Below, piece after piece: positions 36,127-44,887 of a stretch of DNA of 64,000 nt. The position numbers were made by a program, and so were the translations under genes. Origin of the DNA: Massilia frigida (lineage in GTDB: Bacteria > Pseudomonadota > Gammaproteobacteria > Burkholderiales > Burkholderiaceae_D); the NCBI RefSeq assembly GCF_011682175.1, contig NZ_WHJG01000016.1, forward strand, positions 1 to 64,000, written 5' to 3'. The notes under the pieces were generated by a model. It made no database searches, was not told the DNA's origin, and saw nothing but the letters and a program-made list of their open reading frames with translations. The stretch's first letter is position 1; each line of letters opens with the position of its first letter.

Positions 36127-36861
36127 ATGCTCGTATCCAAGTCCCACCTCACCGCTTGCGCGCTGGCTGTCGCGCTCAGTAGCGCTGCCGGCCAGACCGG
36201 CGCCGCCAGCGCGTCCGTCCAGATCAGCAATGTCTGGATCGAACTGATCGACCTCGATCCGAACGACCAGATCACGCCGTGGGTGCAGTTCGGCTACCGT
36301 GACGTTGCCATGAATGCCAACCTTAACGATGGTGGGGAACTACAGGAAATTTTTTGGCCGGGCAGCGTGCAACTGAGCAGACCCTACGGCGAGGCGGCGG
36401 CCATGGTGGGGGACGGCATCATGCGTTCGAGCGCGCAGATCCGCGATTCGCGCCTGGCGGGCGGCGCCCGTGTCTCGGCGCTCGGTTCGGACTGGCGCAT
36501 GTTCGAGCTCTCGCCCAACACGCAACTCAAGCTGACCTTGTCGGTATCGCTGCAAGCTGATTACGGCCTGGGCGAGAGCAGCCGCGCGGTGGCGTCGATC
36601 TACGGCTATGTCAGCGCCTTCGACCAGTCGGGCACCCCGGACCAATTCGACGACAAGCTCCAAAACTTTTCCGGCGCGCGCACGCTCGATTACCGCTCGA
36701 CGCTCAGCACCGGCCAAGCGGCTGGACATGGCACCATCGGCTGGGCCGCCTACAGCTACGCGCAGGGAAGCGCCGCGCCAGTGCCGGAGCCGGCAAGCTA
36801 CGCCATGCTGCTGGCCGGCCTGGCCGCCATCGGTGCCTGCCGCTTGCGGCGCCGGGACTGA
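36127..36861 (+). CDS. PEP-CTERM sorting domain protein
   Basis: This is a 244-residue exported protein. The signal peptide (HLTACALAVALSSAAGQTGA) is followed by a beta-rich domain of about 190 residues (VWIELIDLDPNDQITPWVQF; MFELSPNTQLKLTLSVSLQA) and a PEP-CTERM tail (VPEPASYAMLLAGLAAIGAC-RLRRRD). Exosortase processing and surface attachment are expected; the function is unknown. ATG 36127 has GGGGAGA six bases upstream. A SecB-like gene follows 64 bases after the stop. Confidence 0.82.
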   Translation: MLVSKSHLTACALAVALSSAAGQTGAASASVQISNVWIELIDLDPNDQITPWVQFGYRDVAMNANLNDGGELQEIFWPGSVQLSRPYGEAAAMVGDGIMRSSAQIRDSRLAGGARVSALGSDWRMFELSPNTQLKLTLSVSLQADYGLGESSRAVASIYGYVSAFDQSGTPDQFDDKLQNFSGARTLDYRSTLSTGQAAGHGTIGWAAYSYAQGSAAPVPEPASYAMLLAGLAAIGACRLRRRD

Positions 36862-36925
36862 CTGCCTGCCTTCGCTGCGGGGGGGAGCCTTTGCTCACTC
36901 GCAGCATCAACTGAAAGAACCAAAC

Positions 36926-37438
36926 ATGAACATGCAACTGCGCGCACTGCGCCCGGCCGCCGCGATCGCACTGCTGGCGGCGCTCGTCACCCCGGCCGCC
37001 TGGGCCGCCGACGCCAAAGCCGAACCGGTATTCGGCGTGCAACGCCTGTATTTGAAAGACCTGCGGATCGAATAGCCGAATTCACCGGCCATTTTTCTCG
37101 ACAACGACAAAGCCCCTCAAACCGACGTGAAACTGAACGCCGGATCGGAAAAGATTGCGAGCGAGGCTTACGAGGGCTGGGTCAGCATCACGGTAACGCA
37201 CAAGATCAATGGCAAAACCGCCTACGTCGTCACGGCGAAACAGGCCGCTATGTTCGACATCAAAAACATTCCCACCGCTCAAATCGCCCCGCTGCTGGGA
37301 ATCGGCCTGCCGAACATCGTCTATCCGTATTTGCGGGCGAATGTTGCCGATGCCATCACGCGTGCCGGTTTTCCTCCGGTCCATCTGGCGCAAGTCAATT
37401 GGGAAACCTATTACAAGCAGCAGCGCGCCGGAAAATAG
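36926..37438 (+). pseudogene. SecB-like gene with signal peptide and one in-frame TAG
   Basis: The frame gives 170 codons interrupted by a single TAG at 37073-37075. After it the sequence is a near-complete SecB chaperone: PNSPAIFLDNDKAPQTDVKL, ITVTHKINGKTAYVVTAKQA, MFDIKNIPTAQIAPLLGIGL, PNIVYPYLRANVADAITRAG and FPPVHLAQVNWETYY. Before it come VFGVQRLYLKDLRIE and an added N-terminal signal peptide (ALRPAAAIALLAALVTPAAW). In SecB the position is normally Gln or Ala in 'F/EQPNSP', so CAG to TAG is the simplest change. Normal SecB is cytoplasmic and lacks a signal peptide, so this is an unusual exported paralogue. It is either a recent pseudogene or depends on amber readthrough; no other lesion is visible. 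Confidence 0.8.
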
Positions 37439-37562
37439 CGCCGCACCCGGCAGACGTAGCGCCGACGCCTGCCGCAGCCGTATGATCGCGCTCCGCCAGG
37501 TGCTGGCGGAGCGCGGCGCCCACGCGCAGTGTCGCCGCTTGACTTCATCAAATGGATGTGAC

Positions 37563-38456
37563 ATGCGAATCAAGGAAATTGCGGGACTGACGTTATTGGC
37601 ATGCTCGTCGCTGGCCTATGCGCAGCAGGGTAAACCGGATGGATTCGGGACGGCGCTTCCGTCCGGCCTGACAGCGAACAAGCTGGTCGCCTTGATTGCG
37701 CCCGGCCGCGACGCCTCGCTCGCCACGCTGGTCGGCGCCAAGGCATAGCCTTATCGCGCCAACAGCTTCGTCGTGATTGCCTGTTTTGCCCAGAGCAAAA
37801 AGGAATTCGCCTCGGACCGGCAATCCAGCAAGGAGCCGGGCTGTAAAAAATATTACCAGCCCGGCCAGGCGCCTGACTATCTCGACAAACCGGTGTACCT
37901 GGGCGTCGTGGAATATCAGGCGCGAAGTGCGGGGCCGACGCTGGTGGCCAGTTACGGAAAGCCTTACGATATAAAAACCAGCTGGAAATTTTCCGGCATC
38001 GAGGGGCCGGAGGGGAAATTCACGACTCCGGGCAGCCAAGACAGCGACCTGATGCCGGAAGAATATCGCCGTTTCGATTTCGCCCCGTACCAGATTACAC
38101 CGATGGAAACGGCCATCGGTCTGCGCCTCGGATGGCATGACGCTTATGCCGGCGGCGCGGCATATTTCGAAGCCCTGTCCCTGTTCCGGCTCGACGGCGG
38201 CAAGCTGGTCAATATCCTGTCGGAACCGATCTCCTTCCACAAGGATCTGGCCGGTGAATGGAACAAGGATGGCACCCGGGAGCGGGATGTCTCGGAAGAG
38301 CAGAATGTGTTGTCTGTTCTTCCAAGCAAGACCAACGGGTACGCGGATCTCTAGCTAAAAACCCTGAAGAGCAAGTGGAAGCAAGTCTTCGTGTGGGACA
38401 GCAAGGCCGCCAGATATATGCCCGTACAAACGGCGCCGGCCACGCAAAAACACTGA
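37563..38456 (+). pseudogene. exported protein gene of unknown function with two in-frame TAGs
   Basis: One frame of 297 codons runs from ATG 37563 to TGA 38456, broken only by TAG at 37746 and TAG at 38352. The signal peptide is EIAGLTLLACSSLAYAQ. The product would contain PYRANSFVVIACFAQSKKEF, YLDKPVYLGVVEYQ, FDFAPYQITPMETAIGLRLG and, after the second TAG, KTLKSKWKQVFVWDSKAARY. Codon use and protein character are uniform across all three segments, so both stops interrupt a single gene. The first TAG replaces Trp (the related segment at 35886 onward has TGG). The second probably replaces Gln (CAG). Function unknown. Confidence 0.78.
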
Positions 38457-38460
38457 CGTG

Positions 38461-39726
38461 TCAGGCCGCCTTCGCGGCTGCCTTTTTGAACGGGCTGCGT
38501 TCGGGCGCGTCATCGTGCTCGATGCCCAGCAGCAGGTGCTTGATCATCTTGTTGAGCACCGGCTGGCGGTGCCGTACCAGGATGCCGAAGGTCTGCGGCT
38601 TGGCGCCCAGGGCCGCTTTCGGTTCGAGCGCGGTGCGGCCGAACGACACCTGCTTGCAGCCCATCGACAAGGCGTCGGCAATGCCGGCGTGCAGCAGGCG
38701 CAGATAGATCGGCAGGTCGGCCGCGGCCGCGCGCTGGAAGCCGATGTGGTACGCGATCGACGTCTCGCCATCGGCCACCGAGATCAGGAAGCCGAGCATC
38801 TCGCCGTCGCGCTTGAGCACGCTGCAGCGGAAACGCTCGCCCGCCGCCTTCTGTAGCGCCGGGAAATACTCGGGGCGCAGCTCGAAAGGGCGGAAGCCGG
38901 CGTTGACCTGCACTTCCTTGTAGAGCCCGTGAATCTGCTCTTGCACGGCATCCAGGTCGCTCAGCTGTTCGAGCGTGCAGGCCGCCTCGTCCAGCGCCTT
39001 GAAGACCGCGTTGCGCACGCTGCTGCGGTACTTGGACGCCAGGCTGGCCAGGTAGTCGTCGTAATGCTTCCAGTCGTCCTGCAGGGCCAGGACCATGTTC
39101 GGTTCCGTTTCCACGTAACGGTAGCTCAGGTGTTCCAGGTGCGCCGCATGATCGGTATGGGGCGCGTGCAAGTCCTTGATCATGATGAAGTGGGTCTTGC
39201 CGACCAGCTTGTCGGCTTGGCGCACGCGGTACAGCACTTCGGCCACGCCGTGCCAGGCCAGCTTGGGATCGGCGCCGGGCGCGAGGGCGATGCCGTGCTG
39301 GCCGAAGGTCAGCAGGTTGCCGCAGCTGAGGATGCGCTGGGTGGTCTTTTTGGCCAGCTCGTCGAGCGGGCCGGGGCGGACCGAGGCGGCCTGGCTCTTG
39401 TCCGGCCGCGCCTGCGCCAGGTTGAGTTCGGCGATCTGCATATACACGGCCGCGACCGGCATGCGTTCGGCACCGGCGCCGCTGTAGATCAGGGCGTAGC
39501 GCGGCGACAGGTTGTGCGGCAGCACCTGTTCGAGCGACTTGAGGTAGGCGAAGGACATGAAGAAGCCCGAGTGATCCGCCAGCGCTTGCCATGCGGTGGC
39601 GTCGAGCATCTCGATGGAATCGGCGATGGCGTAGTTCAGGTCGGCGGGGCCGCGCAGGCGCTTGCGCTCGCGGCTGCGTTCGGACAGCGCGGCTTTGATG
39701 GAGCGGAGTTTTTCAGGGATGTTCAT
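38461..39726 (-). CDS. FemAB/GNAT-like acyltransferase family protein (421 aa)
   Basis: This is a cytoplasmic protein related to the family annotated as 'GNAT family N-acetyltransferase / peptidogalycan biosynthesis' (DUF482-like). The C-terminal half is FemAB/GNAT-like: YRSSVRNAVFKALDEAACTL, ELRPEYFPALQKAAGERFRC, LKRDGEMLGFLISVADGETS, IYLRLLHAGIADALSMGCKQ and VSFGRTALEPKAALGA. The N-terminal half contains a second degenerate acyltransferase-like fold (GFFMSFAYLKSLEQVLPHNL). It probably transfers an aminoacyl or acyl group; the substrate is unknown. It converges on the broken gene at 37563, and the stops are five bases apart. Confidence 0.75.
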   Translation of the reverse strand: MNIPEKLRSIKAALSERSRERKRLRGPADLNYAIADSIEMLDATAWQALADHSGFFMSFAYLKSLEQVLPHNLSPRYALIYSGAGAERMPVAAVYMQIAELNLAQARPDKSQAASVRPGPLDELAKKTTQRILSCGNLLTFGQHGIALAPGADPKLAWHGVAEVLYRVRQADKLVGKTHFIMIKDLHAPHTDHAAHLEHLSYRYVETEPNMVLALQDDWKHYDDYLASLASKYRSSVRNAVFKALDEAACTLEQLSDLDAVQEQIHGLYKEVQVNAGFRPFELRPEYFPALQKAAGERFRCSVLKRDGEMLGFLISVADGETSIAYHIGFQRAAAADLPIYLRLLHAGIADALSMGCKQVSFGRTALEPKAALGAKPQTFGILVRHRQPVLNKMIKHLLLGIEHDDAPERSPFKKAAAKAA

Positions 39727-40077
39727 GGAGGTATTATTATCGTTATTGAAATGCCGGTGAGCGCGATTCTACAGCGCTGGCGGAGACAGCGGTAAGTACG
39801 GCGGGCATTCAAGGCATGACGCCACGGGCGCGGCATCGGTCCTCAGGATCGGCCGCAAGCGGCGTCATCGGCAGTGACGCGCGCTCGCGGGGGAGGGACG
39901 GCGGGGTTGGCCCGACGTCCTGCATCGGTCAACGGCCCCAAGGCGGGCCCGCCGGCCCGGCCCGCAACGACGGCATCGGCGCGATATGCTACGCTAGAGC
40001 GAGGCGAGCCAGGAGTGTCGCGTCTCCTGATGCCCCCTGAATGGTCCGTTGCTGCACGCATTTTCTTTCGCGGAGAG
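39727..40077. other. 351-base gap before the AT-richer gene pair
   Basis: Frames are open here (an in-frame ATG lies at 40030 and the frame is open from 39874), but the encoded Arg/Pro/Ala-rich sequence looks random. A sharp drop in GC content begins near 40060. I see no tRNA, repeat or integrase that would mark an insertion site. Confidence 0.4.
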
Positions 40078-40743
40078 ATGCCCTTGGATGCTATTTGCCG
40101 GGAATGGTTTAAGACCGACACTGTCAAAGTAAAAGTCGAACTAGACAATGCTGATGAATTTCTGTCTGCGGAAGAGATAGCGGAACTGACTGGCGCACCA
40201 AAAGATAGCGACATCGTCGTTAGTCGCGTCGGGGATGTCATCCAATTCCGCATACGCAATCCAATTTTCGCTGAAGATATGTTTCGGTATCTGACGGCGG
40301 ATGCCGATGGGCTGTCATATTATCTGACCAATGTTGTCATGGTGCTGAAAGACGAGTTCACAAACATGGGTATCGGGCCCAGGTGCGTAGTAAAAGAAAT
40401 TTACTGTGCTCGCTCACTTCATGAAGAGTTGCCGATTCGCTGTATAAAGCTTAATGGCGTGGGGGATTACGCGTCTTTTCATTGGGCGAAAGATCCGCTT
40501 CGAGGTTATTACGTTTGGCCGTGTATGGGGTTTGATGCGGAAATCCCCGATGCAGTCAGAACAAGGCTGCCCGAAAAATACCGTGAGAAACGTCGCCTCA
40601 GTGATTTGATGCTCGACGAAGGAGGGCGGAAGGAATGGTTGCGCCACGGCGAATCGGTCAAGCTTGCTTTTGATCTTGACCCGGGCTCAGTCAGCTGGGA
40701 AGTGCTGTCACACTATGTGAGAGAAAAAGGAATTGAATTATGA
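40078..40743 (+). CDS. GNAT-like accessory protein, foreign composition (221 aa)
   Basis: Not confidently named. The protein has an acetyltransferase-like layout (VVMVLKDEFTNMGIGPRCVV, then ELPIRCIKLNGVGDYASFHW). It ends with motifs I associate with a domain found at the ends of polymorphic toxins: RGYYVWPCMGFDAEIPD, RRLSDLMLDEGGRKEWLRHG and KLAFDLDPGSVSWEVLSHYV. GC content is clearly lower than in its neighbours (many AAA, GAA and TTT codons), which suggests horizontal transfer. ATG 40078 has GGAGAG very close upstream; ATG 40030 would add 16 residues. The stop overlaps the next start (ATGA), so the two proteins are made together and may interact. Confidence 0.55.
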   Translation: MPLDAICREWFKTDTVKVKVELDNADEFLSAEEIAELTGAPKDSDIVVSRVGDVIQFRIRNPIFAEDMFRYLTADADGLSYYLTNVVMVLKDEFTNMGIGPRCVVKEIYCARSLHEELPIRCIKLNGVGDYASFHWAKDPLRGYYVWPCMGFDAEIPDAVRTRLPEKYREKRRLSDLMLDEGGRKEWLRHGESVKLAFDLDPGSVSWEVLSHYVREKGIEL

Positions 40744-41069
40744 AACGCAATTTACTTCTTGCGGTGAAGAAAAATACTGCACCTATATCAAATAAGGAGT
40801 TTGACGAATTTCTGCTGCGACAGCACGGAACTTTGTCGAAGGAAAATGCAAGTGCCGATCCGGGCGCGCTGGACCGAGTGGGAGCGGATGCATTGAAATT
40901 GAAAGAGAAGGGAGCCCCTCAGTCCACTGCGAATCATGTGGGCAAAGACTTGACGCGATCAAAACCGCGTCAAGTATCGGACCAGACAGTCATATTGAGC
41001 AAGACAGACGTATTGAACAAGACAGACACCCTGTCTCTGCGCTCAAAGAAGAAAGTGGCTGACACCTGA
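40740..41069 (+). CDS. hypothetical partner protein, foreign composition (109 aa)
   Basis: This is a lysine-rich, probably partly disordered protein of unknown function. The N-terminal ~40 residues (MKRNLLLAVKKNTAPISNKE, FDEFLLRQHGTL) may form a short helical domain. The C-terminal part is polar, with a repeated flavour (ILSKTDVLNKTDTLSL). It overlaps the upstream gene at ATGA and shares its low GC content. By context it could be the immunity, adaptor or antitoxin partner of the upstream protein, but nothing in the sequence proves this. Confidence 0.5.
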   Translation: MKRNLLLAVKKNTAPISNKEFDEFLLRQHGTLSKENASADPGALDRVGADALKLKEKGAPQSTANHVGKDLTRSKPRQVSDQTVILSKTDVLNKTDTLSLRSKKKVADT

Positions 41070-41166
41070 TTGCAGATAGCCGGGCACTTTCTTGCCTGGT
41101 GATGGCGGGGCGGCTGTTGACGATCGGTGATCGTTCCCGAGACCTTTCCTGCGCCCCCGGCACTGG

Positions 41167-42975
41167 CTACGTCCCATCCCACCCGTTCTGCTTGTCATCC
41201 TCGGCCAGTTCCGCATCCATCGCGAACATGGCTTCGAGTTCCTCGCGCGCCTGCTTGGCCACCGACAGGAATTGCTCCTTGTCCTTGTAATACGGATACA
41301 TCTTGTCCAGGCTGCGCAGGTTGAACATGCGGAACTTGCTGGCCGCCTGGCGCGCCTGGTATGCCCCGAATCCGAGCTCGTGCAGCACATCGCGCCCCAG
41401 CATCAGCGCCGCCTCGAACGTTTCGCGCTGGATGATGGTCACGCCGCGGTCGCGCAGGTCGAAATAATGGGTCACATTGCGCGCCCGCGCCATGATTTTC
41501 AGCTTGGGAAACTCGCGCCGCACGGCATCGACCAGCTTCAGGCTGTCGTCGATATCGTCGACCGCCACCACCAGGGCGCGCGCCCGCGCCGCCCCGGCCG
41601 CATGCAGCAGGTCGACCCGGGTCACGTCGCCGTAAAACACTTCGCTGCCGAAGCGGCGCACCAGGTCGATCTGGTCCGGGTCGTGGTCGAGCACGGTCAG
41701 CTTGACGCCGTTGGCGGTCAACAGGCGCCCGACGATCTGGCCGAAGCGCCCGAAGCCGGCAATGATCACATGCTCGTCGTTGGGCGCGATCTTGTCGGCC
41801 TGGCGCTTCTTGTCGGCCCGGTAGCGCGGCGCGATCAGGCGATCGTGCGCGATCAGCAGCAGCGGCGTGACCACCATCGACAGCGCCACCACCACCACCA
41901 GCATCGAGGCCACCTCGGCGGAAAACACCTTGGCCGTCTCGGCCGCGCCGAATACCACGAAGGCAAACTCGCCGCCCTGCGACAGGATGAAGGCGAACAG
42001 CGCCTGCTGGCTGCGCGGAATCTCGGCCAGCTTGCTGATGCCGTACAAGAGCGCGATCTTGATGCACAAGAACGCCGCCACCAGGCCCAAAATCAGCCAC
42101 GGCTGCGCCATGAACACGCCGAAATCGACCGACATGCCGACCGCGATGAAAAACAGCCCCAGCAGCAAGCCCTTGAACGGCTCCAGGTCGGTCTCGAGCG
42201 CGTGGCGGTATTCGGAATCGGCCAGCAGCATGCCGGCCATGAAGGCGCCCAGCGCCATCGACATGCCGACCCACTGCATCAAGAGGCCGATGGCAATCAC
42301 CAGCAGCAGCGCGAAGGCGGTGAAAATCTCGCGCAGGCCGGTCTTGACGATGATGCGCAGCAGCGGGCGCACCAGGTGCCGCCCGGCGAAAATCAGGCCG
42401 CCGATGACCCCGACCACCTTGAGCATGCCCAGCCAGCCCTGTTCGCTGCCTTCGGCGGCGGCCACGCCCAGCAGCGGCACCACGGCAATCATGGGAATCG
42501 CCGCCATGTCCTGGAACAGCAAGATGGCAAAGCTGGCCGAGCCGGTCGGGGTGGTCATCAGGTTGCGCTCGTCCAGCGTGGCCAGGGCGATCGCGGTCGA
42601 CGACAGCGACAGGCCCAGGCTGGCGATCAGCGCCACCTTCCAGTCGACCCCGGCCAGCATGGCGGCCACGCACAGGGCGCCGGTCACGCCCAGTACCTGG
42701 GCCGCGCCGCGCCCGAAGATGGCGCGCCGCATCGACCACAGGCGCTTCGGTTCGAGTTCGAGGCCGATCACGAACAGCAGCAGTACCACCCCGAATTCGG
42801 AAATGTGCAGGATATCTTCGACTTCGCCGATCAGGCCCAGCCCCCAGGGGCCGATGGCGATGCCGGCCAGCAGGTAGCCGAGCACGGCGCCCAGGCCGAG
42901 TTTTTTGGCGATCGGTACGGCAATCACCGCCGCCGCCAGGTAGATCAGTGCGTTAAGCAGCAAACCGTGTTCCAT
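41167..42975 (-). CDS. KefB/KefC-type cation:proton antiporter with RCK domain
   Basis: This 602-residue inner-membrane protein of the CPA2 family is predicted to export K+ in exchange for H+. About twelve hydrophobic segments occupy residues 1-380 (GAVLGYLLAGIAIGPWGLGL; LGLSLSSTAIALATLDERNL; FAILLFQDMAAIPMIAVVPL). A Rossmann RCK/TrkA-N domain follows from about 405, with the nucleotide loop VIIAGFGRFGQIVGRLL. In E. coli, KefB/C are held closed by glutathione and opened by glutathione adducts through this region. The KefF/G-like gene directly upstream supports the same mode. The C-terminal acidic tail is variable. It ends with TAG. Confidence 0.9.
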   Translation of the reverse strand: MEHGLLLNALIYLAAAVIAVPIAKKLGLGAVLGYLLAGIAIGPWGLGLIGEVEDILHISEFGVVLLLFVIGLELEPKRLWSMRRAIFGRGAAQVLGVTGALCVAAMLAGVDWKVALIASLGLSLSSTAIALATLDERNLMTTPTGSASFAILLFQDMAAIPMIAVVPLLGVAAAEGSEQGWLGMLKVVGVIGGLIFAGRHLVRPLLRIIVKTGLREIFTAFALLLVIAIGLLMQWVGMSMALGAFMAGMLLADSEYRHALETDLEPFKGLLLGLFFIAVGMSVDFGVFMAQPWLILGLVAAFLCIKIALLYGISKLAEIPRSQQALFAFILSQGGEFAFVVFGAAETAKVFSAEVASMLVVVVALSMVVTPLLLIAHDRLIAPRYRADKKRQADKIAPNDEHVIIAGFGRFGQIVGRLLTANGVKLTVLDHDPDQIDLVRRFGSEVFYGDVTRVDLLHAAGAARARALVVAVDDIDDSLKLVDAVRREFPKLKIMARARNVTHYFDLRDRGVTIIQRETFEAALMLGRDVLHELGFGAYQARQAASKFRMFNLRSLDKMYPYYKDKEQFLSVAKQAREELEAMFAMDAELAEDDKQNGWDGT

Positions 42976-43000
42976 CGTTGCGAAGCTTTCTAAGGGGGAT

Positions 43001-43558
43001 TCAGGCGCTGGCCAGCGCCGTCAGGCGAGCGACAAAGGCGTCGACGTGGGCGTCCAGCGCCGCCTCGCTCGATTGATGGGCGGCGTGCAGGATGTGCGGA
43101 TCGATCCAGTCCATGCCGCACAGGGCGGCGATCTGGCGATAGGGCGGCAAGAACGCCTCGAACGGGTAGCCGTGCGCGGCGCCCGGGGCATACGCCTCGG
43201 CCGGGCTGCCGGTCGACGTCACCAGCCACAAGCCCTTGCCCTGCAGGGCGGTGCCGCCGGCGCCATAGGCCCAGCCGGGCACCAGCACCATGTCGACCCA
43301 TTCCTTGAGCAGGGCCGGCATGCCATACCACTGGATCGGATGCAGCAGCACCAGGGTGCCGGCGTCGGCCAGCTGGTCCTGCTCGGCCGCCACGTCGATG
43401 TAAAAATCGGGGTAGGTATCGTACAGGTCGACCAGCTCGACCCCGGGCACGCTGCGCGCCGCCTCGACCAGGCGCCGGTTCACGCGCGAGCGCTGCGGCG
43501 CCGCGTGCGCGAACATCACCAGCACCTTGCGCACTGGCGCGGGAAGGGCGGCCGTCAC
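43001..43558 (-). CDS. KefF/KefG-like NAD(P)H:quinone oxidoreductase
   Basis: This 185-residue flavodoxin-fold protein is the cytoplasmic ancillary subunit of Kef potassium channels. Typical sequence: KVLVMFAHAAPQRSRVNRRL, LYDTYPDFYIDVAAEQDQLA, LLHPIQWYGMPALLKEWVDM, VLVPGWAYGAGGTALQGKGL and the C-terminal CGMDWIDPHILHAA. It is expected to bind FMN and activate the antiporter encoded 25 bases downstream. The GTG start overlaps the stop of the upstream chitinase gene (GTGA), so translation is coupled, which is odd for two functionally unrelated products. Confidence 0.88.
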   Translation of the reverse strand: MTAALPAPVRKVLVMFAHAAPQRSRVNRRLVEAARSVPGVELVDLYDTYPDFYIDVAAEQDQLADAGTLVLLHPIQWYGMPALLKEWVDMVLVPGWAYGAGGTALQGKGLWLVTSTGSPAEAYAPGAAHGYPFEAFLPPYRQIAALCGMDWIDPHILHAAHQSSEAALDAHVDAFVARLTALASA

Positions 43559-44874
43559 TGCGCCTCAAGCATGGCTTTGGACAGCGCAAAGCCGGCGTCG
43601 TCCTGGTCCAGCGCCCACGACATCATGCCGCCCAGGCGGTTGTCGCGCACGTAGGCGGCCTTTTCCTTGATCACCAGCGGGTCGTCGTAGGTCCAGAAAA
43701 TGCCGTTATCGTAAGTCCACAACTGCTTGCTGACCGGATGGTAGAACTTGGGCGTCTTGCGCGCGGCGAGGGTCGCGTATTTCTCGGTGCCTTCCTCGAA
43801 ACCGCGCGCCGGGGCGCTCGCGCCCTGGTACAGGCCATAGCGCACCGGGGGCACGCCGCTCCAGCCGCGCGCGTAGAAGGGCACGCCGATGACCAGTTTC
43901 TTGGCCGGCACGCCCGCCTTCAAGAAGCGCTGCACGCCGCTGTGGACGCTCTGCTTGTCGGTGTCGGGGCTGCCCGGATCGGGGTACAGGTTCGAGTGAA
44001 AGCCGGTCGGGCCCTGCTTGTTCCAGCCGCCGTTGAAATCGTAGGTCATCAGGTTGATCCAGTCGAGCGACCTGGCGTACTTGTCCGGTTCGGTGGCGTC
44101 GGTAGTCTTGGCCCCGCTGTTGACGGCCGCCGTCAGGTAGTATTTCTTGCGCTGCTTCTTGCCCAGCGCATCGAGCTGGCTGCGGAACTCGGCCAGCAGC
44201 AGGGTGAAATTCTGCTTGTCCGAGGGGCTGATGGTGTTGTACGCCATCAGCGGCACGCCCGGATACTCCCAGTCGATGTCGAAACCATCGAACAGGCCGG
44301 CCGCCGCGCCCTTGCCGCCATGGCCGTTCAGCAGCGGCAGGTCGCCCTTGATGTACATATCGATGCAGGACGACACCAGCGCGCGCCGCAGCGGCGCGCT
44401 GGCGGCGCCGGCCGAGAACCAGCGCGACCATTCGGCGCCGCCGATGGCCAGCATCACTTTCAGCTTGGGATGCTTGGCCTTGAGCTGGCGCAACTGGTTG
44501 AAGTTGCCCGCCAGCGGCTGGGCCGGGCCATCGGCGCTGCCGTCGACCGATTCGCTGGCGCCGAAATGGTGCGCGTAGTCGAGCGTGGCGCGCATGCCGG
44601 CGCCGTCGCCGGCATCCTTGATGTCGCGCCCGCTATCGCAGCGGTAGGTATTGTCCGGCATCTTGTACAGATTGGCGAAAGCGTAGTTCAGGAACGTGAA
44701 GCGGCCTGCCACGCCGGCCTGGTCGAGCTGTTTCAGGCGAAAGCCTTGCTCGGTGCTCCAGGCCGTGTAGTAAGAGCCGACCTGGACCGGCGCGGCGGCA
44801 GGCGCGGCGCCGGCGCCGGCGGCGGCCAGCGCCACGGTAAAGGCCAGCGTGGTCGTGCGGGTAATGTGGGACAT
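43555..44874 (-). CDS. GH18 chitinase, secreted
   Basis: This 439-residue enzyme is predicted to hydrolyse chitin. After the signal peptide (TTTLAFTVALAAAGAGAAPA) a single GH18 domain fills the protein. It has the first strand VQVGSYYTAWS, KLKVMLAIGGAEWSRWFSAG, the catalytic motif FDGFDIDWEYPG with all acidic residues in place, then LDWINLMTYDFNGGW and GMMSWALDQDDAG. There is no chitin-binding module. AGGAGGA precedes the ATG. It is the second gene of a four-gene operon, 13 bases after the DUF5009 gene and overlapping the KefF-like gene. Confidence 0.92.
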   Translation of the reverse strand: MSHITRTTTLAFTVALAAAGAGAAPAAAPVQVGSYYTAWSTEQGFRLKQLDQAGVAGRFTFLNYAFANLYKMPDNTYRCDSGRDIKDAGDGAGMRATLDYAHHFGASESVDGSADGPAQPLAGNFNQLRQLKAKHPKLKVMLAIGGAEWSRWFSAGAASAPLRRALVSSCIDMYIKGDLPLLNGHGGKGAAAGLFDGFDIDWEYPGVPLMAYNTISPSDKQNFTLLLAEFRSQLDALGKKQRKKYYLTAAVNSGAKTTDATEPDKYARSLDWINLMTYDFNGGWNKQGPTGFHSNLYPDPGSPDTDKQSVHSGVQRFLKAGVPAKKLVIGVPFYARGWSGVPPVRYGLYQGASAPARGFEEGTEKYATLAARKTPKFYHPVSKQLWTYDNGIFWTYDDPLVIKEKAAYVRDNRLGGMMSWALDQDDAGFALSKAMLEAQ

Positions 44875-44887
44875 TGTTCCTCCTTGC

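Noticed and set aside
36926..38456. Genome-wide TAG recoding (for example pyrrolysine-like) as the explanation of the in-frame TAGs
   Set aside because: Several intact genes in the window end at TAG with no conserved extension beyond it. Local decay or a weak suppressor is more likely.
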